A stretch of DNA of 37,901 nt from Pseudomonadota bacterium (GCA_021785035.1 JAJYGP010000007.1:1-37901); one strand, 5' to 3'. Shown: positions 7,281-15,739, counted from the stretch's first letter. Numbers and translations are program-made. The notes: a model not told the origin generated them from the letters alone.

Positions 7281-8121
7281 GGCGAACTCAGGAAACGACA
7301 AGGAGACAGAGGCGGTAGAGCCTGTCGTCTTGGCCGTGGAGCTCGATCAGCGCGTATTTACCCAGAAGTTTGCGCGTTTTTTAGAGATTTTGGGCGAGGC
7401 CGGCGGGATAGACCCCTTTGTCGCTTCGCTGCAAACGAAGCATCAGTTGTTCAAGGACGCATTGGCGCGGTCTGCGCTCGGCGACTTGGATTTTGCTCGC
7501 ATGGAAGTTCTTGTCGAGACGGTGATGCCCGCGCGAAAGCGGGTCTGGCCGTCACTCGAGGCCTTCGGGCTTTCCGCTTTGAGAACGGCGGTGGAAGAGC
7601 TGCTTTACGGTGCGAGACCTCTAGCTGACCGGATGGCGACGTTCGTGGACGCGATTCCAGTCGAGGGTGGACTCGACCCTAAGGCTGAAAAAAAGGTGAG
7701 GCGGGCGTTGAGTGATCTAGGCGCCGAGATGTTGCATTTTCGGGCGCCCGCTCAATATCCGCTCATGACCCGCTGGGTATGGGATCAAGGGACCCATTCC
7801 GGCGCCGTGCGAGAGCTTGTCAAGGGTGGCGATATGCTCGACAAGGTACCGCTCGGCACTGCCCCTGGGGTCTATGAAGGCGCTCGAAGCTGGGTTGCCG
7901 AACGCATGGCGGAGAACGGGATGTACCGGGATCCCGAGTTTGTGGTGGATCTTTTTTTTGCGCACGCGTACGCGGATTATATGCGTGCGCTGTCAAGCGG
8001 GATGGGGCTTTTGAACGCCGATTTCGGTGGTAAGGAAGATCCTCTCGAAGTGGTCAGGAAGCTTTTGGGGATAGACGCCGCTCGGCGTTCGGAATCGCGA
8101 GTGAAGAAGGTGCTGCATTAG
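7255..8121 (+). CDS. hdrH: sHdrH, conserved unknown subunit of the sHdr cluster
   Basis: The 288-residue product has no cysteine, no signal peptide and no membrane segment, and is mainly helical. It occupies the position between hdrA and hdrC2 that holds a conserved gene of unknown role (called sHdrH or 'hypothetical') in sHdr clusters. The family name is therefore by position and size. The open frame begins at ATG 7255, inside the 3' end of hdrA. A better ribosome site (AAGGAG near 7299) is not followed by a good in-frame start, so the true start is uncertain. An accessory or assembly role is the most that can be inferred. Confidence 0.75.
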   Translation: MLWFKRPPEANSGNDKETEAVEPVVLAVELDQRVFTQKFARFLEILGEAGGIDPFVASLQTKHQLFKDALARSALGDLDFARMEVLVETVMPARKRVWPSLEAFGLSALRTAVEELLYGARPLADRMATFVDAIPVEGGLDPKAEKKVRRALSDLGAEMLHFRAPAQYPLMTRWVWDQGTHSGAVRELVKGGDMLDKVPLGTAPGVYEGARSWVAERMAENGMYRDPEFVVDLFFAHAYADYMRALSSGMGLLNADFGGKEDPLEVVRKLLGIDAARRSESRVKKVLH

Positions 8122-8145
8122 GCGCAATCTGGAGAGACGGTTGAC

Positions 8146-8895
8146 ATGGCTATTCATGAGAAATCACTGATTGATGCGGATCGTATCCAGACCAACGAGA
8201 ATTTGGTTTTGGATGGCGTGGACGTATCGGGGCATTGGAACACCATGGTGTTGCCCCGTTATTTGAAGGATTATGACACCGATTTCGCGCGGAAGATTCG
8301 CACCTTTGCCGGTGGCGAAAATGTGCATCGTTGTTGGCAGTGCGGGTCGTGCACGAACTCGTGCACCGTCTACGCCCAGAACACCGATTTCAACCCCCGC
8401 TATTGGATTTATCTGACGAACCTCGGTTTGAAGGATGAGATTCTGAAGGACAAGGACATTATCTGGACGTGCGTGTCTTGCAACAAATGCACGAACATTT
8501 GTCCGAAGGATGTGAAGCCGGAAGGTGTCATGAAGGCCTTGGCGCACTGGCTTGAGGAAGAGGGCCATACGCCGGAGAGCAAGTCATCGATATTCGATGA
8601 GGAGTTTCTGAGCCAGGTGTATGCCACTGGGCGCATTGAGGATACGCGTGTGCTCGTGAACTTTTTGCGTAAGACTAACCAATCCCTGACGCCACCTTGG
8701 TTGATCGAAGTGGGAAAGCGGATGATGAAGTATCTGCCCGTGTCATTTTTGATGCACATGGGTTTGCACCTCGTGTTTAAGCCGCGCACGAAGTCGTGGG
8801 GCCGGACAGGCGACGTCCTGCGGGCCTATGTTCGTGAGCAGAAAGAGATCGCGCGCAAGCAGCGCGCTATGCCGAAGGAGGCTGTTCATGTCTAA
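8146..8895 (+). CDS. hdrC2: sHdrC2, second double [4Fe-4S] subunit
   Basis: This 249-residue HdrC paralogue has two four-cysteine motifs: C63/C66/C69/C73 (CWQCGSCTNSC) and C109/C112/C115/C119 (CVSCNKCTNIC). An N-terminal extension of about 50 residues precedes the first motif. The C-terminus is basic. It passes electrons between HdrA and HdrB2 in the second half of the complex. The last bases overlap the start of hdrB2, which indicates coupled translation. Sequence similarity to HdrC1 is low outside the cluster motifs, consistent with an old duplication found in all sHdr systems. Confidence 0.93.
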   Translation: MAIHEKSLIDADRIQTNENLVLDGVDVSGHWNTMVLPRYLKDYDTDFARKIRTFAGGENVHRCWQCGSCTNSCTVYAQNTDFNPRYWIYLTNLGLKDEILKDKDIIWTCVSCNKCTNICPKDVKPEGVMKALAHWLEEEGHTPESKSSIFDEEFLSQVYATGRIEDTRVLVNFLRKTNQSLTPPWLIEVGKRMMKYLPVSFLMHMGLHLVFKPRTKSWGRTGDVLRAYVREQKEIARKQRAMPKEAVHV

Positions 8896-9799
8896 GGTCG
8901 CATATTACCCCGGTTGCGCGTTGGAGGGCTCCGGTGGGCCTTATGACAAGTCGACGCGCGTCCTGGTCGACAAGCTCGGCCTGAAGATGGAGAATCTCGA
9001 AGACTACAGTTGTTGCGGGGCGATGGAAGTTAAGAACGTTCATCCCATGCTTCAGACTTATATGTCGGCCCGGAACTTGGCTATTGCCGGCGAGAAGATG
9101 GGTTTTGATACGGTGATGGCACCATGCAACGGCTGCTATCACAACTTAAAGAAGACCGAATACGAATTGGCGACCTCCGAAGAGCACCTGAAGACCGTTC
9201 AGGATCTCGCCAAGAAGGCCGATGATCCGGTTTATAAAGGTGATGTGCGCTCGGTCCATTTGCTGGAATGGCTGATGGAAGAGCTTGGTCCCGAGGGCAT
9301 CAAGAATAAGATGTCCAAGAGCCTGAAAGGGGTCAAGGTCGCCAACTATTATGGGTGCATGTATACGCGTCCGCGCCAGATCTTCCCAGAGAAGGATCAG
9401 GGGCCCGGATCGGAGTCGAGCTATAAGCCCCATTTCATGGACGACCTGCTAGCGGCGGCTGGCGCGGAGAACGTCAATTTTCCGCTCAAGACGGCTTGTT
9501 GTGGCGGCGCCCATACGTTGTCGGATTCCGATACCTCCACCCAGCTTGTGCTGAATATTTTGCAGGCGGCGGAGGAGGCTGGCGCTGAGGTGATAGCGAC
9601 CGAGTGTCCGACTTGCCATTCCGGGCTCGAGATGCATCAGATTCGCGCAGAAAAGGAATTTGGGATCAAGACCAACGTCAAGATTGTTTACTTTACCCAG
9701 ATGCTCGGTCTTGCCATGGGGCTTTCACCGCGTAAGGTTGGCATTCACGAAAACATCAGTGACTCCATGGGGTTTTTCAAGGAAAAGGGCGTGGCCTAG
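8888..9799 (+). CDS. hdrB2: sHdrB2, canonical two-CCG-domain subunit
   Basis: The protein has 303 residues and both full CCG domains: C10, C42-C43-G, C80/C83 in the first, and C157, C204-C205-G, C240/C243 in the second. This is the textbook HdrB pattern for non-cubane [4Fe-4S] clusters. The frame is open further upstream, but the start at 8888 is set by AAGGAGG just before it and by the family N-terminus SKVAYYPGCALEG. It overlaps the end of hdrC2 by eight bases. Since HdrB1 has an unusual first domain and HdrB2 is complete, the two sites in the complex probably differ in chemistry. Confidence 0.94.
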   Translation: MSKVAYYPGCALEGSGGPYDKSTRVLVDKLGLKMENLEDYSCCGAMEVKNVHPMLQTYMSARNLAIAGEKMGFDTVMAPCNGCYHNLKKTEYELATSEEHLKTVQDLAKKADDPVYKGDVRSVHLLEWLMEELGPEGIKNKMSKSLKGVKVANYYGCMYTRPRQIFPEKDQGPGSESSYKPHFMDDLLAAAGAENVNFPLKTACCGGAHTLSDSDTSTQLVLNILQAAEEAGAEVIATECPTCHSGLEMHQIRAEKEFGIKTNVKIVYFTQMLGLAMGLSPRKVGIHENISDSMGFFKEKGVA

Positions 9800-9841
9800 G
9801 CGGCCGCTTCCATTGAACCGGTTGTGCGCGGGGGTTAGCGG

Positions 9842-10288
9842 GTGGAGTGTAACGGCTGTGAATTTCGCCCCGAACTGTACTACGATCGGGAATATCAGAT
9901 CTGGTTGCGGCGCGAAGAGGATGGCACCATCACAGTCGGTATGACCGACATCTCGCAGACCATAGCGGGAAAGATACTGCATGCCCGGGTGCGACGCCCG
10001 GGCACGTTGCGTCCGATGGGAAAGCCCGTGGCCACCATCGAAAGCGGGAAGTGGGCCGGGCCCATTCCGAACGTCTTTGATTGCGTGATCGAAGAGGGAA
10101 ATCGAGATGTTCTTGAGGACCCAAACCTCTTGAATATCGAACCGTACGAGGCGTGGGTGGCGCGAGTGCGCCCGGTCGCGCAGGTGGATCAGGTTCTCAG
10201 CACCCTTGTGACCGGTGAAGAGGCGGCGCGCGGTTATAGCGAGCGCTGTCTGAAAGAAGATATTAAGTGTACCCGGGGCGTGCGGTGA
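9842..10288 (+). CDS. lbpA1: Lipoate-binding protein LbpA1 (GcvH-like)
   Basis: This 148-residue GcvH-like carrier starts with GTG. The lipoylation site is K70 in the ESGKW motif. The segment YQIWLRREEDGTITVGMTD matches the beta-strand core of the family. In sHdr organisms LbpA is a dedicated lipoyl protein that replaces ordinary glycine-cleavage H protein and works with the sHdr complex. It carries a C3-x-x-C6 pair at its N-terminus, plus two cysteines near the C-terminal end. These are additional to the lipoyl lysine and may react with persulfides. A second carrier lies at 10782. The stop codon overlaps the start of the next gene. Confidence 0.9.
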   Translation: MECNGCEFRPELYYDREYQIWLRREEDGTITVGMTDISQTIAGKILHARVRRPGTLRPMGKPVATIESGKWAGPIPNVFDCVIEEGNRDVLEDPNLLNIEPYEAWVARVRPVAQVDQVLSTLVTGEEAARGYSERCLKEDIKCTRGVR

Positions 10289-10686
10289 TGTCCGATAGCC
10301 ATTATCTGGATAACGAAGAGAAGTCGGTCCTGATCATTATGACCAGCGGGCCGTCCACGCCGCATCGCTGTGCCACGCCGTTTTACTTAGGCGCCATCCT
10401 GGCGTCCATGGACGCGGACGTTCAGATTTTCTTTACCATGGAGGGCGTGAAACTTCTCCAAAAGGGCGTGGCCGAGAATCTTGTGGCGATGGAGGGCGGC
10501 AAGCGCGTGATCGACTTCATGCGCGACGCGAAGGCAGCGGGTGTGAAGCTGCGGCTCTGTCTCCCCGCCCTTCCGGGCTATAAAATCAGCGAGAAAACGG
10601 ATATTATCGCCGAGGTTGACGAGTGTTTGGGTGGCGGCGCTTTGGCCGACCTTATTCTCTCCTGCGACAAGCTATTGGTTTTCTAG
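10288..10686 (+). CDS. DsrE/F-family protein between the two lbpA genes
   Basis: The product has 132 residues and a DsrE/F fold: hydrophobic first strand SVLIIMTSG, the helix segment PFYLGAILASMDADVQIFFT, then EGVKLLQKG and the cysteine-bearing strand LRLC91LPALPGYK. Further cysteines are at 28, 113 and 126. Family members carry sulfur on a cysteine equivalent to C91. It lacks the Met-Pro run of the DsrE3A at 3484, so it is a different branch; I cannot place it more exactly. The ATG overlaps the TGA of lbpA1, so the two are translationally coupled. Its position between two lipoyl carriers suggests that it hands sulfur to or from them. Confidence 0.82.
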   Translation: MSDSHYLDNEEKSVLIIMTSGPSTPHRCATPFYLGAILASMDADVQIFFTMEGVKLLQKGVAENLVAMEGGKRVIDFMRDAKAAGVKLRLCLPALPGYKISEKTDIIAEVDECLGGGALADLILSCDKLLVF

Positions 10687-10781
10687 GTTTTTTTCAGGTC
10701 AGACGTACTAGGGATTGAAACGCGGCCGGCATGGGATTGATCATGCGGGTCATTTTCGGACGACATGGGAGGCTTTTCTGA

Positions 10782-11219
10782 ATGGGTTCGGTACGCGGTT
10801 GTAATATTCCGGAAGACTTAAGCTACAACGTCGAAAACAACGTCTGGGCCCGACGCGAAGCCGATGGGACGGTGACGGTCGGCCTTACGGCCTATGCCTG
10901 TTCGCTTGCCGGCGAAATCGTGGCCTACACGCCGAAGAAGGCCGGCAAGGAAATCGCCAAGGACAAGTCTTGCGCGACAGTCGAGTCCGGTAAGTGGGTC
11001 GGACCCGTCAAGACTCCGGTTACGGGCTCGGTTGTGGCCGTGAACGAGGCTGTATCGAATAAGCCTGGCCTGATCAACAAGGACCCGTACGGCGAGGGTT
11101 GGGTTGTGAAGATCAAGCCCACCGACTGGGACGGCGAATCCAAGTCCCTGAAGGTCGGGAGCGATGCCACCAAGGCCTTCGACGCGAAGATGGACAGCGA
11201 AGGCTTCAAGGGCTGCTAA
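10782..11219 (+). CDS. lbpA2: Lipoate-binding protein LbpA2 (GcvH-like)
   Basis: This 145-residue lipoyl carrier closely resembles LbpA1. The lipoylated lysine is K71 in ATVESGKWVGP. It starts GSVRGCNIPEDLSYNVENNVWARREADG, the standard LbpA N-terminus. Cysteines are at 7, 40, 64 and at the very C-terminus. GGGAGG before the ATG is the likely ribosome site, at a slightly long distance. A gap of 95 bases separates it from the DsrE gene, and a perfect hairpin follows the stop. Having the two carriers side by side suggests either division of labour between the two HdrB sites or dosage. Confidence 0.92.
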   Translation: MGSVRGCNIPEDLSYNVENNVWARREADGTVTVGLTAYACSLAGEIVAYTPKKAGKEIAKDKSCATVESGKWVGPVKTPVTGSVVAVNEAVSNKPGLINKDPYGEGWVVKIKPTDWDGESKSLKVGSDATKAFDAKMDSEGFKGC

Positions 11220-11223
11220 GGCG

Positions 11224-11250
11224 ATAAGGCGCGGGCCCCCCGCGCCTTAT
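11224..11250 (+). terminator. Perfect 12-bp hairpin between lbpA2 and lipS1
   Basis: The left arm ATAAGGCGCGGG (11224-11235) and right arm CCCGCGCCTTAT (11239-11250) are perfectly complementary around a three-base loop. There is no run of T after it (GTGTTTCC follows), so complete termination is unlikely. It more probably attenuates transcription or protects the 3' end of the carrier mRNA, giving high carrier levels and low levels of the lipoate assembly enzymes downstream. Confidence 0.6.
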
Positions 11251-11269
11251 GTGTTTCCAAAGGATGCCC

Positions 11270-12427
11270 ATGAACGCGTGGTCGGAAATTCTCGAGCAGG
11301 TCGAACCCTTGGAAGATCTGGCGTTCGATCAGGCTTTGGTCGAGCGGCTAGGTTCGCGCGCGGGCGCGCTTCCGCCCATCCACTTCTATACCCCGACCTT
11401 TAAAAGCTTCGAAAGTAGCGAAATCAAGGGTTGCGGGAAGAGCGCTTGGCCGGCGGTTTCGATAACCGGTGGCGACTGCAAGCTGAATTGCGATCACTGC
11501 AAGGCTAAGATCCTAGAGCCGATGATTCCTGCGCGTTCGCCGGAGGACCTCTGGCGAACGGTGAACACGATCATAGCCGACGGCGCCGGCGGAATGTTGC
11601 TCACCGGCGGATCCAACCATAGAAACGAGGTCGAATACGATCGGTACTATTCCACGATTCGTCGCATCAAAGACGAGTTTCCGCAGTTTCGTATAGCCAT
11701 GCATACGGCGCTCGTGGATGAGGCCATCGCCTCGCGCATGGCCGATGCCGGCATCGACGCGGCGATGATGGACGTGATTGGCGCGCAGGACACTATTACC
11801 CAGGTCTACCATCTGCGGCGCTCGACGGATGACTTCGAGCGGGCGCTTGAGGCCCTGACCGCGACTTCAATGAAAGTCGTGCCTCATATCGTGGTGGGTT
11901 TGCACTACGGACAGCTTCTTGGCGAATGGAATGCGCTCGAGATTGTGGCGCGGCATGTGCCTTCGGCCTTGGTGCTTGTGGTTGTGATGCCGACTTACGC
12001 AAGTGAGCTTCGGCCGTTTGTGGCCCCCGATCCCCACGAAGTCGGTGAGTTTTTTGCGGATGCGCGCGAGACGTTGCCGGATTTGCCTTTGCTTTTGGGC
12101 TGTGCGCGCCCCGCAGGCTCGGTCAAACGGGTGATGGATGCCTATGCTGTTATGGCCGGCATGAACGGAATGGCGCATCCGAGCGATGGCATGGTCGAAT
12201 TGGCGGCACGCTTGGATCGCCGAGTGCGCGTTACGGCTGCATGTTGTTCGATTGCCGTAGGCGACGAGGTGATGGCGCTTGAGGAGGCCGATCAGGGCTT
12301 TGAGATCGATCTTCCGCGCATCCTGGAGCAGGAACGGGCAAGGCGCGAGGCCACGCGTCGCCAAGGGGTGTTTGGTCGGGTGAAGGTTATTGGCGGAGAG
12401 AGCTCGTCGGGTTGTTGTGGCGCATGA
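11270..12427 (+). CDS. lipS1: LipS1-type radical SAM lipoate synthase component
   Basis: This 385-residue radical SAM enzyme has the cluster motif C70-x3-C74-x2-C77 (GGDCKLNCDHCKAK). Other cysteines sit at C55, C278, C325-C326 and at the C-terminal end, C382-C383, which could bind an auxiliary cluster. In the recently described sLpl(AB)-LipS1/S2 route, two radical SAM proteins together insert sulfur into octanoyl-LbpA, replacing LipA. The ATG at 11270 is chosen because AAAGGA at 11259-11264 is correctly spaced. Its TGA overlaps the ATG of the ligase gene. The S1 rather than S2 label follows gene order and could be swapped. Confidence 0.8.
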   Translation: MNAWSEILEQVEPLEDLAFDQALVERLGSRAGALPPIHFYTPTFKSFESSEIKGCGKSAWPAVSITGGDCKLNCDHCKAKILEPMIPARSPEDLWRTVNTIIADGAGGMLLTGGSNHRNEVEYDRYYSTIRRIKDEFPQFRIAMHTALVDEAIASRMADAGIDAAMMDVIGAQDTITQVYHLRRSTDDFERALEALTATSMKVVPHIVVGLHYGQLLGEWNALEIVARHVPSALVLVVVMPTYASELRPFVAPDPHEVGEFFADARETLPDLPLLLGCARPAGSVKRVMDAYAVMAGMNGMAHPSDGMVELAARLDRRVRVTAACCSIAVGDEVMALEEADQGFEIDLPRILEQERARREATRRQGVFGRVKVIGGESSSGCCGA

Positions 12428-13494
12428 ACGCGCGCTGGCGTTTGCTGGATACCGGGGTTCGGCCGGCTGCTGAAAATATGGCACTCGACCGGACGCTCAT
12501 CGAATCCTGTCAAGCCGGCACCCCAAATACTCTCAGGTTCCTCAGGTTTCAACCCTCAGCGCTCATCGGTTTTCATCAAAGCGCAAGCCAAGAGCTCGAC
12601 CTTGACTATTGTCGGCGCGCGGGTGTTGCGGTTTCGCGACGGATCACAGGCGGCGGCGCGCTTTATTGCGACGAAGGTCAGATCGGCTGGGAGCTTTTTG
12701 TTAATCGCCGAACGTTCGACACCGCCGACATGCTGCTCATTGCGCGCCGGGTATGCGAGATGGCGGTGACCGGGTTGCGAGCTATTGGGGTCGAGGCGGC
12801 GTTTCGCCCACGTAACGATATCGAGGTCCAGGGTCGTAAGATCGGCGGTACCGGCGGCGCATTCGACGGCGACGCTCTGTTGTACCAGGGGACCGTGTTG
12901 ATCGAATTCGACGTCGAAAAAATGCTGAAGGTTTTGCGGATCCCGCGCGAGAAGTTGTCCGATAAGGCGATTGCTTCGGCGCGCGAGCGCATTACGACCT
13001 TGCGCGCGCTGCTCGACTATACCCCGTCGGTGGAGAGCGTTCAGGCGGCGCTCACTCAGGCCTTTGCCCAAGGTTTCGGTGTGGACATAGAACAAGGTGG
13101 GTTGAGTGTGTCCGAGCAGGAGCTTTTTTCTCGCTACAAGGGGGAAATGGCCGACAATGCCTGGGTCTTTGAGACCGATAGGCCGAAGATTGAAATGGCC
13201 ACGCTCAGCGCTTTACGCAAAACCGCAGGTGGGCTCGTGCGGGTAATGTTGGCGGTCGACACGGTTCGCGGGCGCCTAAAGCAGGCTTTTATTACCGGAG
13301 ATTTTTTTGTTCACCCCAAGCGCGCGATCGTGGACCTGGAAGCGGCCCTGCGCGATGTCTCTTTGGAGCAGGTAGACGATATCGTGGCGGCTTTTTTTGC
13401 GCAGCGTGAAGTGGAGATGTTGCTTTTGACGCCGAACGACCTTGTCAGCGTCTTGCACGAGGCTTTGGATTCCGAAGAAGCGCAGGCGCTATGA
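12424..13494 (+). CDS. slpl(AB): sLpl(AB), lipoate/octanoate-protein ligase of the sHdr type
   Basis: The 356-residue protein has a catalytic LplA-like domain and a C-terminal accessory domain in one chain. RRITGGGA (72-79) is the substrate-loop signature, and RKIGGTGGAF carries the lysine of the ligase motif. The ligase attaches octanoate or lipoate to the lysine of LbpA at the cost of ATP. The start overlaps the lipS1 stop (ATGA). It is followed with another ATGA overlap by lipT, so lipS1-slpl-lipT are tightly coupled. In known sHdr organisms this ligase is specific for LbpA, which matches the position directly downstream of two lbpA genes. Confidence 0.87.
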   Translation: MNARWRLLDTGVRPAAENMALDRTLIESCQAGTPNTLRFLRFQPSALIGFHQSASQELDLDYCRRAGVAVSRRITGGGALYCDEGQIGWELFVNRRTFDTADMLLIARRVCEMAVTGLRAIGVEAAFRPRNDIEVQGRKIGGTGGAFDGDALLYQGTVLIEFDVEKMLKVLRIPREKLSDKAIASARERITTLRALLDYTPSVESVQAALTQAFAQGFGVDIEQGGLSVSEQELFSRYKGEMADNAWVFETDRPKIEMATLSALRKTAGGLVRVMLAVDTVRGRLKQAFITGDFFVHPKRAIVDLEAALRDVSLEQVDDIVAAFFAQREVEMLLLTPNDLVSVLHEALDSEEAQAL

Positions 13495-14555
13495 ATATGA
13501 ACGCCTTCGATGTCTTGGTTATCGGTTTAGGGCCGGGTGGGGCTGCGGCCGCGAGTGCCGCCGCGCGCGCAGGGTTATCGGTGCTGGCTATCGATAAGCG
13601 GCGCAAGCTCGGAGAGCCCGTGCAGTGCGCCGAGTTTGTGCCGCTGCCCATGGGTCGCTATGCGCGTCCTGCTCTTGTGCAAAAGATAACGGGTATGCGC
13701 AGCGTGCTGCCCTCAGGGGCCTGCCAACATTCGGATTTCCCGGGCCTCATGGTAGATCGGGCGAGATTTGATCAGGCCTTGGCGACCGAGGCTTCGAAGG
13801 CCGGAGCGCTCGTGCAGGCTCAGACCGTTTTGAAGGAACTCGACCAAGGTCGCCGGACTGCCGTGCTACGGGGGCCGAATGGGCAGCTGGAGCAGGCCTG
13901 CTACCAAATTTTGATTGCCGCCGATGGACCGCACTCGACGGTGGCCCGGAGCCTCGGCCTTCCACCGTTGCCGGTGGTGGAGACACGTCAATATCGGCTG
14001 CCCTTATTGCGCCCTTATACTGATACCGACATCTGGTTGTCGGATCAATATCCCGGGGGTTACGGCTGGTTGTTCCCCCGGGGTGCTGTCGCAAATGTGG
14101 GCATCGGGGCGGACCTGAAGCTCGTCGCCGATCTAAAGGCGCCGCTTGAACGCTTGTGCGCCGATTTGGCCGATCAGGGTGTAGTGGGTCCCGAGGTGCT
14201 GGGACGTACGGGCGGCGCCATCCCGGTCGGCGGGATGCGGGCGTCTCTGGTCCATGAAAATATTGTGTTTGTGGGCGATGCGGCTGGGCTTACACATCCC
14301 ATCACCGGTGCGGGCATTGCGAGCGCAGTCGTGTCCGGCGAGCGGGCCGGGCAGGCCGCCGCTGCTTTTTTGGGTGGTGACGGCGAGGCTCTGGAGAGTT
14401 TCGACGAGGATATGCACGACGAGTTTGAAGACAGCTTGGCGCGCGCTGTAATGCGCAGGCAATGGTTGATGGAGCGCTGGCACACGCCGGACGCTCATTT
14501 GGACGCGACCCACAAGCGGGGCTGGATCGCGTTTCGTGAATATTTCGCCGCTTAA
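13491..14555 (+). CDS. lipT: LipT, FAD-dependent oxidoreductase of the lipoate assembly set
   Basis: This 354-residue flavoprotein belongs to the geranylgeranyl-reductase-like group. GLGPGG (12-17) is the FAD-binding motif, FVGDAAGLTHPITGAGI is the second FAD motif, and LIAADGPHSTVARSLG is the conserved middle segment. LipT is found in sHdr clusters between slpl(AB) and lipS2. It has been proposed to supply electrons to the radical SAM partners or to control the redox state of lipoate; the exact reaction is not known. The ATG overlaps the stop of the ligase gene. It is followed after 20 bases by lipS2. Confidence 0.82.
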   Translation: MNMNAFDVLVIGLGPGGAAAASAAARAGLSVLAIDKRRKLGEPVQCAEFVPLPMGRYARPALVQKITGMRSVLPSGACQHSDFPGLMVDRARFDQALATEASKAGALVQAQTVLKELDQGRRTAVLRGPNGQLEQACYQILIAADGPHSTVARSLGLPPLPVVETRQYRLPLLRPYTDTDIWLSDQYPGGYGWLFPRGAVANVGIGADLKLVADLKAPLERLCADLADQGVVGPEVLGRTGGAIPVGGMRASLVHENIVFVGDAAGLTHPITGAGIASAVVSGERAGQAAAAFLGGDGEALESFDEDMHDEFEDSLARAVMRRQWLMERWHTPDAHLDATHKRGWIAFREYFAA

Positions 14556-14575
14556 GTTCTGCTGAGGAGACAACA

Positions 14576-15706
14576 ATGAGCGCTACTGCCGACTCCGTTA
14601 CACCGGTCACGTTCTATCGACCGAATTACCACATGAAGACCCCGGCTATGCGGTCTCCAGAATACGTGCAGATGTCGACCGCTGCGGCTATGACCTTGGG
14701 GCTTGTCCCGGGCCAAATGCATAGGACGGGATGCACCCATTGCTTGAACTTGCTTGTGACCTATGCCGAGGGTTGCCGGGCCAACTGCGCCTACTGCGGC
14801 TTGGCCCGACATAGGGAAGAGGCACGCGACTATGCGGATCGCAACTTTATCCGCGTGGATTGGCCTACCGTGCGCTATGAGGAGGTGATCGAGCGCATGC
14901 AAAGCGGCAGCGATAAGTCGCAGTTTCAGCGGATGTGTATTTCCATGATCACGCACCCCGAATCTGATCGCGACACGATGACGCTGCTGAAGCAATGGGT
15001 CGCGGCAGTCCCCCATGTGCCGGTTTCGATCCTTTCCAATCCGACGACCATGGAGAAGGCCGACCTCATCGCGCTACGCGATGCCGGGGCCGATATCTTC
15101 ACGATCGCGCTGGACGCGGTAACGCCCGAGATTTTTGACCGCACGCGCGGTAAGGCCGTCGATAGCCCACATAAGTGGGATAAGTATTGGCAGGCTTTGG
15201 AGTGGGCTGCCGAGGTGTTTGGGCCGGAGAAATTCGGGGCCCACCTGATATGTGGTATGGGTGAGACCGAGCAGGAGATTCTGTCGGTTGCCCAGGAAAT
15301 TACCGATCGAGGCGGCCATAACCATATGTTTGCCTTCTTTCCCGAGCGCGGATCGTTAATGGAAGATTGGGCTCCCGTGCCCAAGGATCAATGGCGCCGC
15401 GTCCAATTGGCGCGCTTCATCATTGACTACGCCGGCGGCCATATCAGCAAGATGCGGTTTGATGACGAGGGCCGGGTCGTGGATTTTGGAGTTAGCGAAG
15501 ACGAGCTCGCCTCCTTGATCGCCTCCGGCAAACCATTCCAGACGTCCGGTTGTCCTGGCAAGGATGACGAGGAGATTTCGGCCTGTAATCGTCCGTATGG
15601 CGATTCGAGTCCGTCCGATATTCGTTCTTTTCCTTTTGCCTTGAACCGTCGCGACGTCGAGATCGTGAAACGGCAAATGGCCGGTGAGGATATCGGTACA
15701 CTGTAG
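14576..15706 (+). CDS. lipS2: LipS2-type radical SAM lipoate synthase component
   Basis: This 376-residue radical SAM protein resembles biotin synthase in outline. The SAM-cluster motif is C67-x3-C71-x2-C74 (GCRANCAYC). A CxxC pair (C53, C56) stands before it, and a cysteine pair in the C-terminal third (SGCPGKDDEEISACNRPYG) could serve an auxiliary cluster that donates sulfur. Together with LipS1 it would insert two sulfurs into protein-bound octanoate. GAGGAG precedes the ATG. It is the last gene of the sulfur island, and a strong terminator follows immediately. As with LipS1, the number is by gene order. Confidence 0.82.
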   Translation: MSATADSVTPVTFYRPNYHMKTPAMRSPEYVQMSTAAAMTLGLVPGQMHRTGCTHCLNLLVTYAEGCRANCAYCGLARHREEARDYADRNFIRVDWPTVRYEEVIERMQSGSDKSQFQRMCISMITHPESDRDTMTLLKQWVAAVPHVPVSILSNPTTMEKADLIALRDAGADIFTIALDAVTPEIFDRTRGKAVDSPHKWDKYWQALEWAAEVFGPEKFGAHLICGMGETEQEILSVAQEITDRGGHNHMFAFFPERGSLMEDWAPVPKDQWRRVQLARFIIDYAGGHISKMRFDDEGRVVDFGVSEDELASLIASGKPFQTSGCPGKDDEEISACNRPYGDSSPSDIRSFPFALNRRDVEIVKRQMAGEDIGTL

Positions 15707-15710
15707 TTTC

Positions 15711-15739
15711 AAAGGCCGGGGCGCCTGCCCCGGCCTTTT
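15711..15739 (+). terminator. Rho-independent terminator of the sulfur island
   Basis: Arms AAAGGCCGGGGC (15711-15722) and GCCCCGGCCTTT (15727-15738) pair perfectly around GCCT. The right arm runs into a short T-run. It lies five bases after the lipS2 stop. The minus-strand gene ending at 15790 converges on it, so it may work in both directions. Confidence 0.88.
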
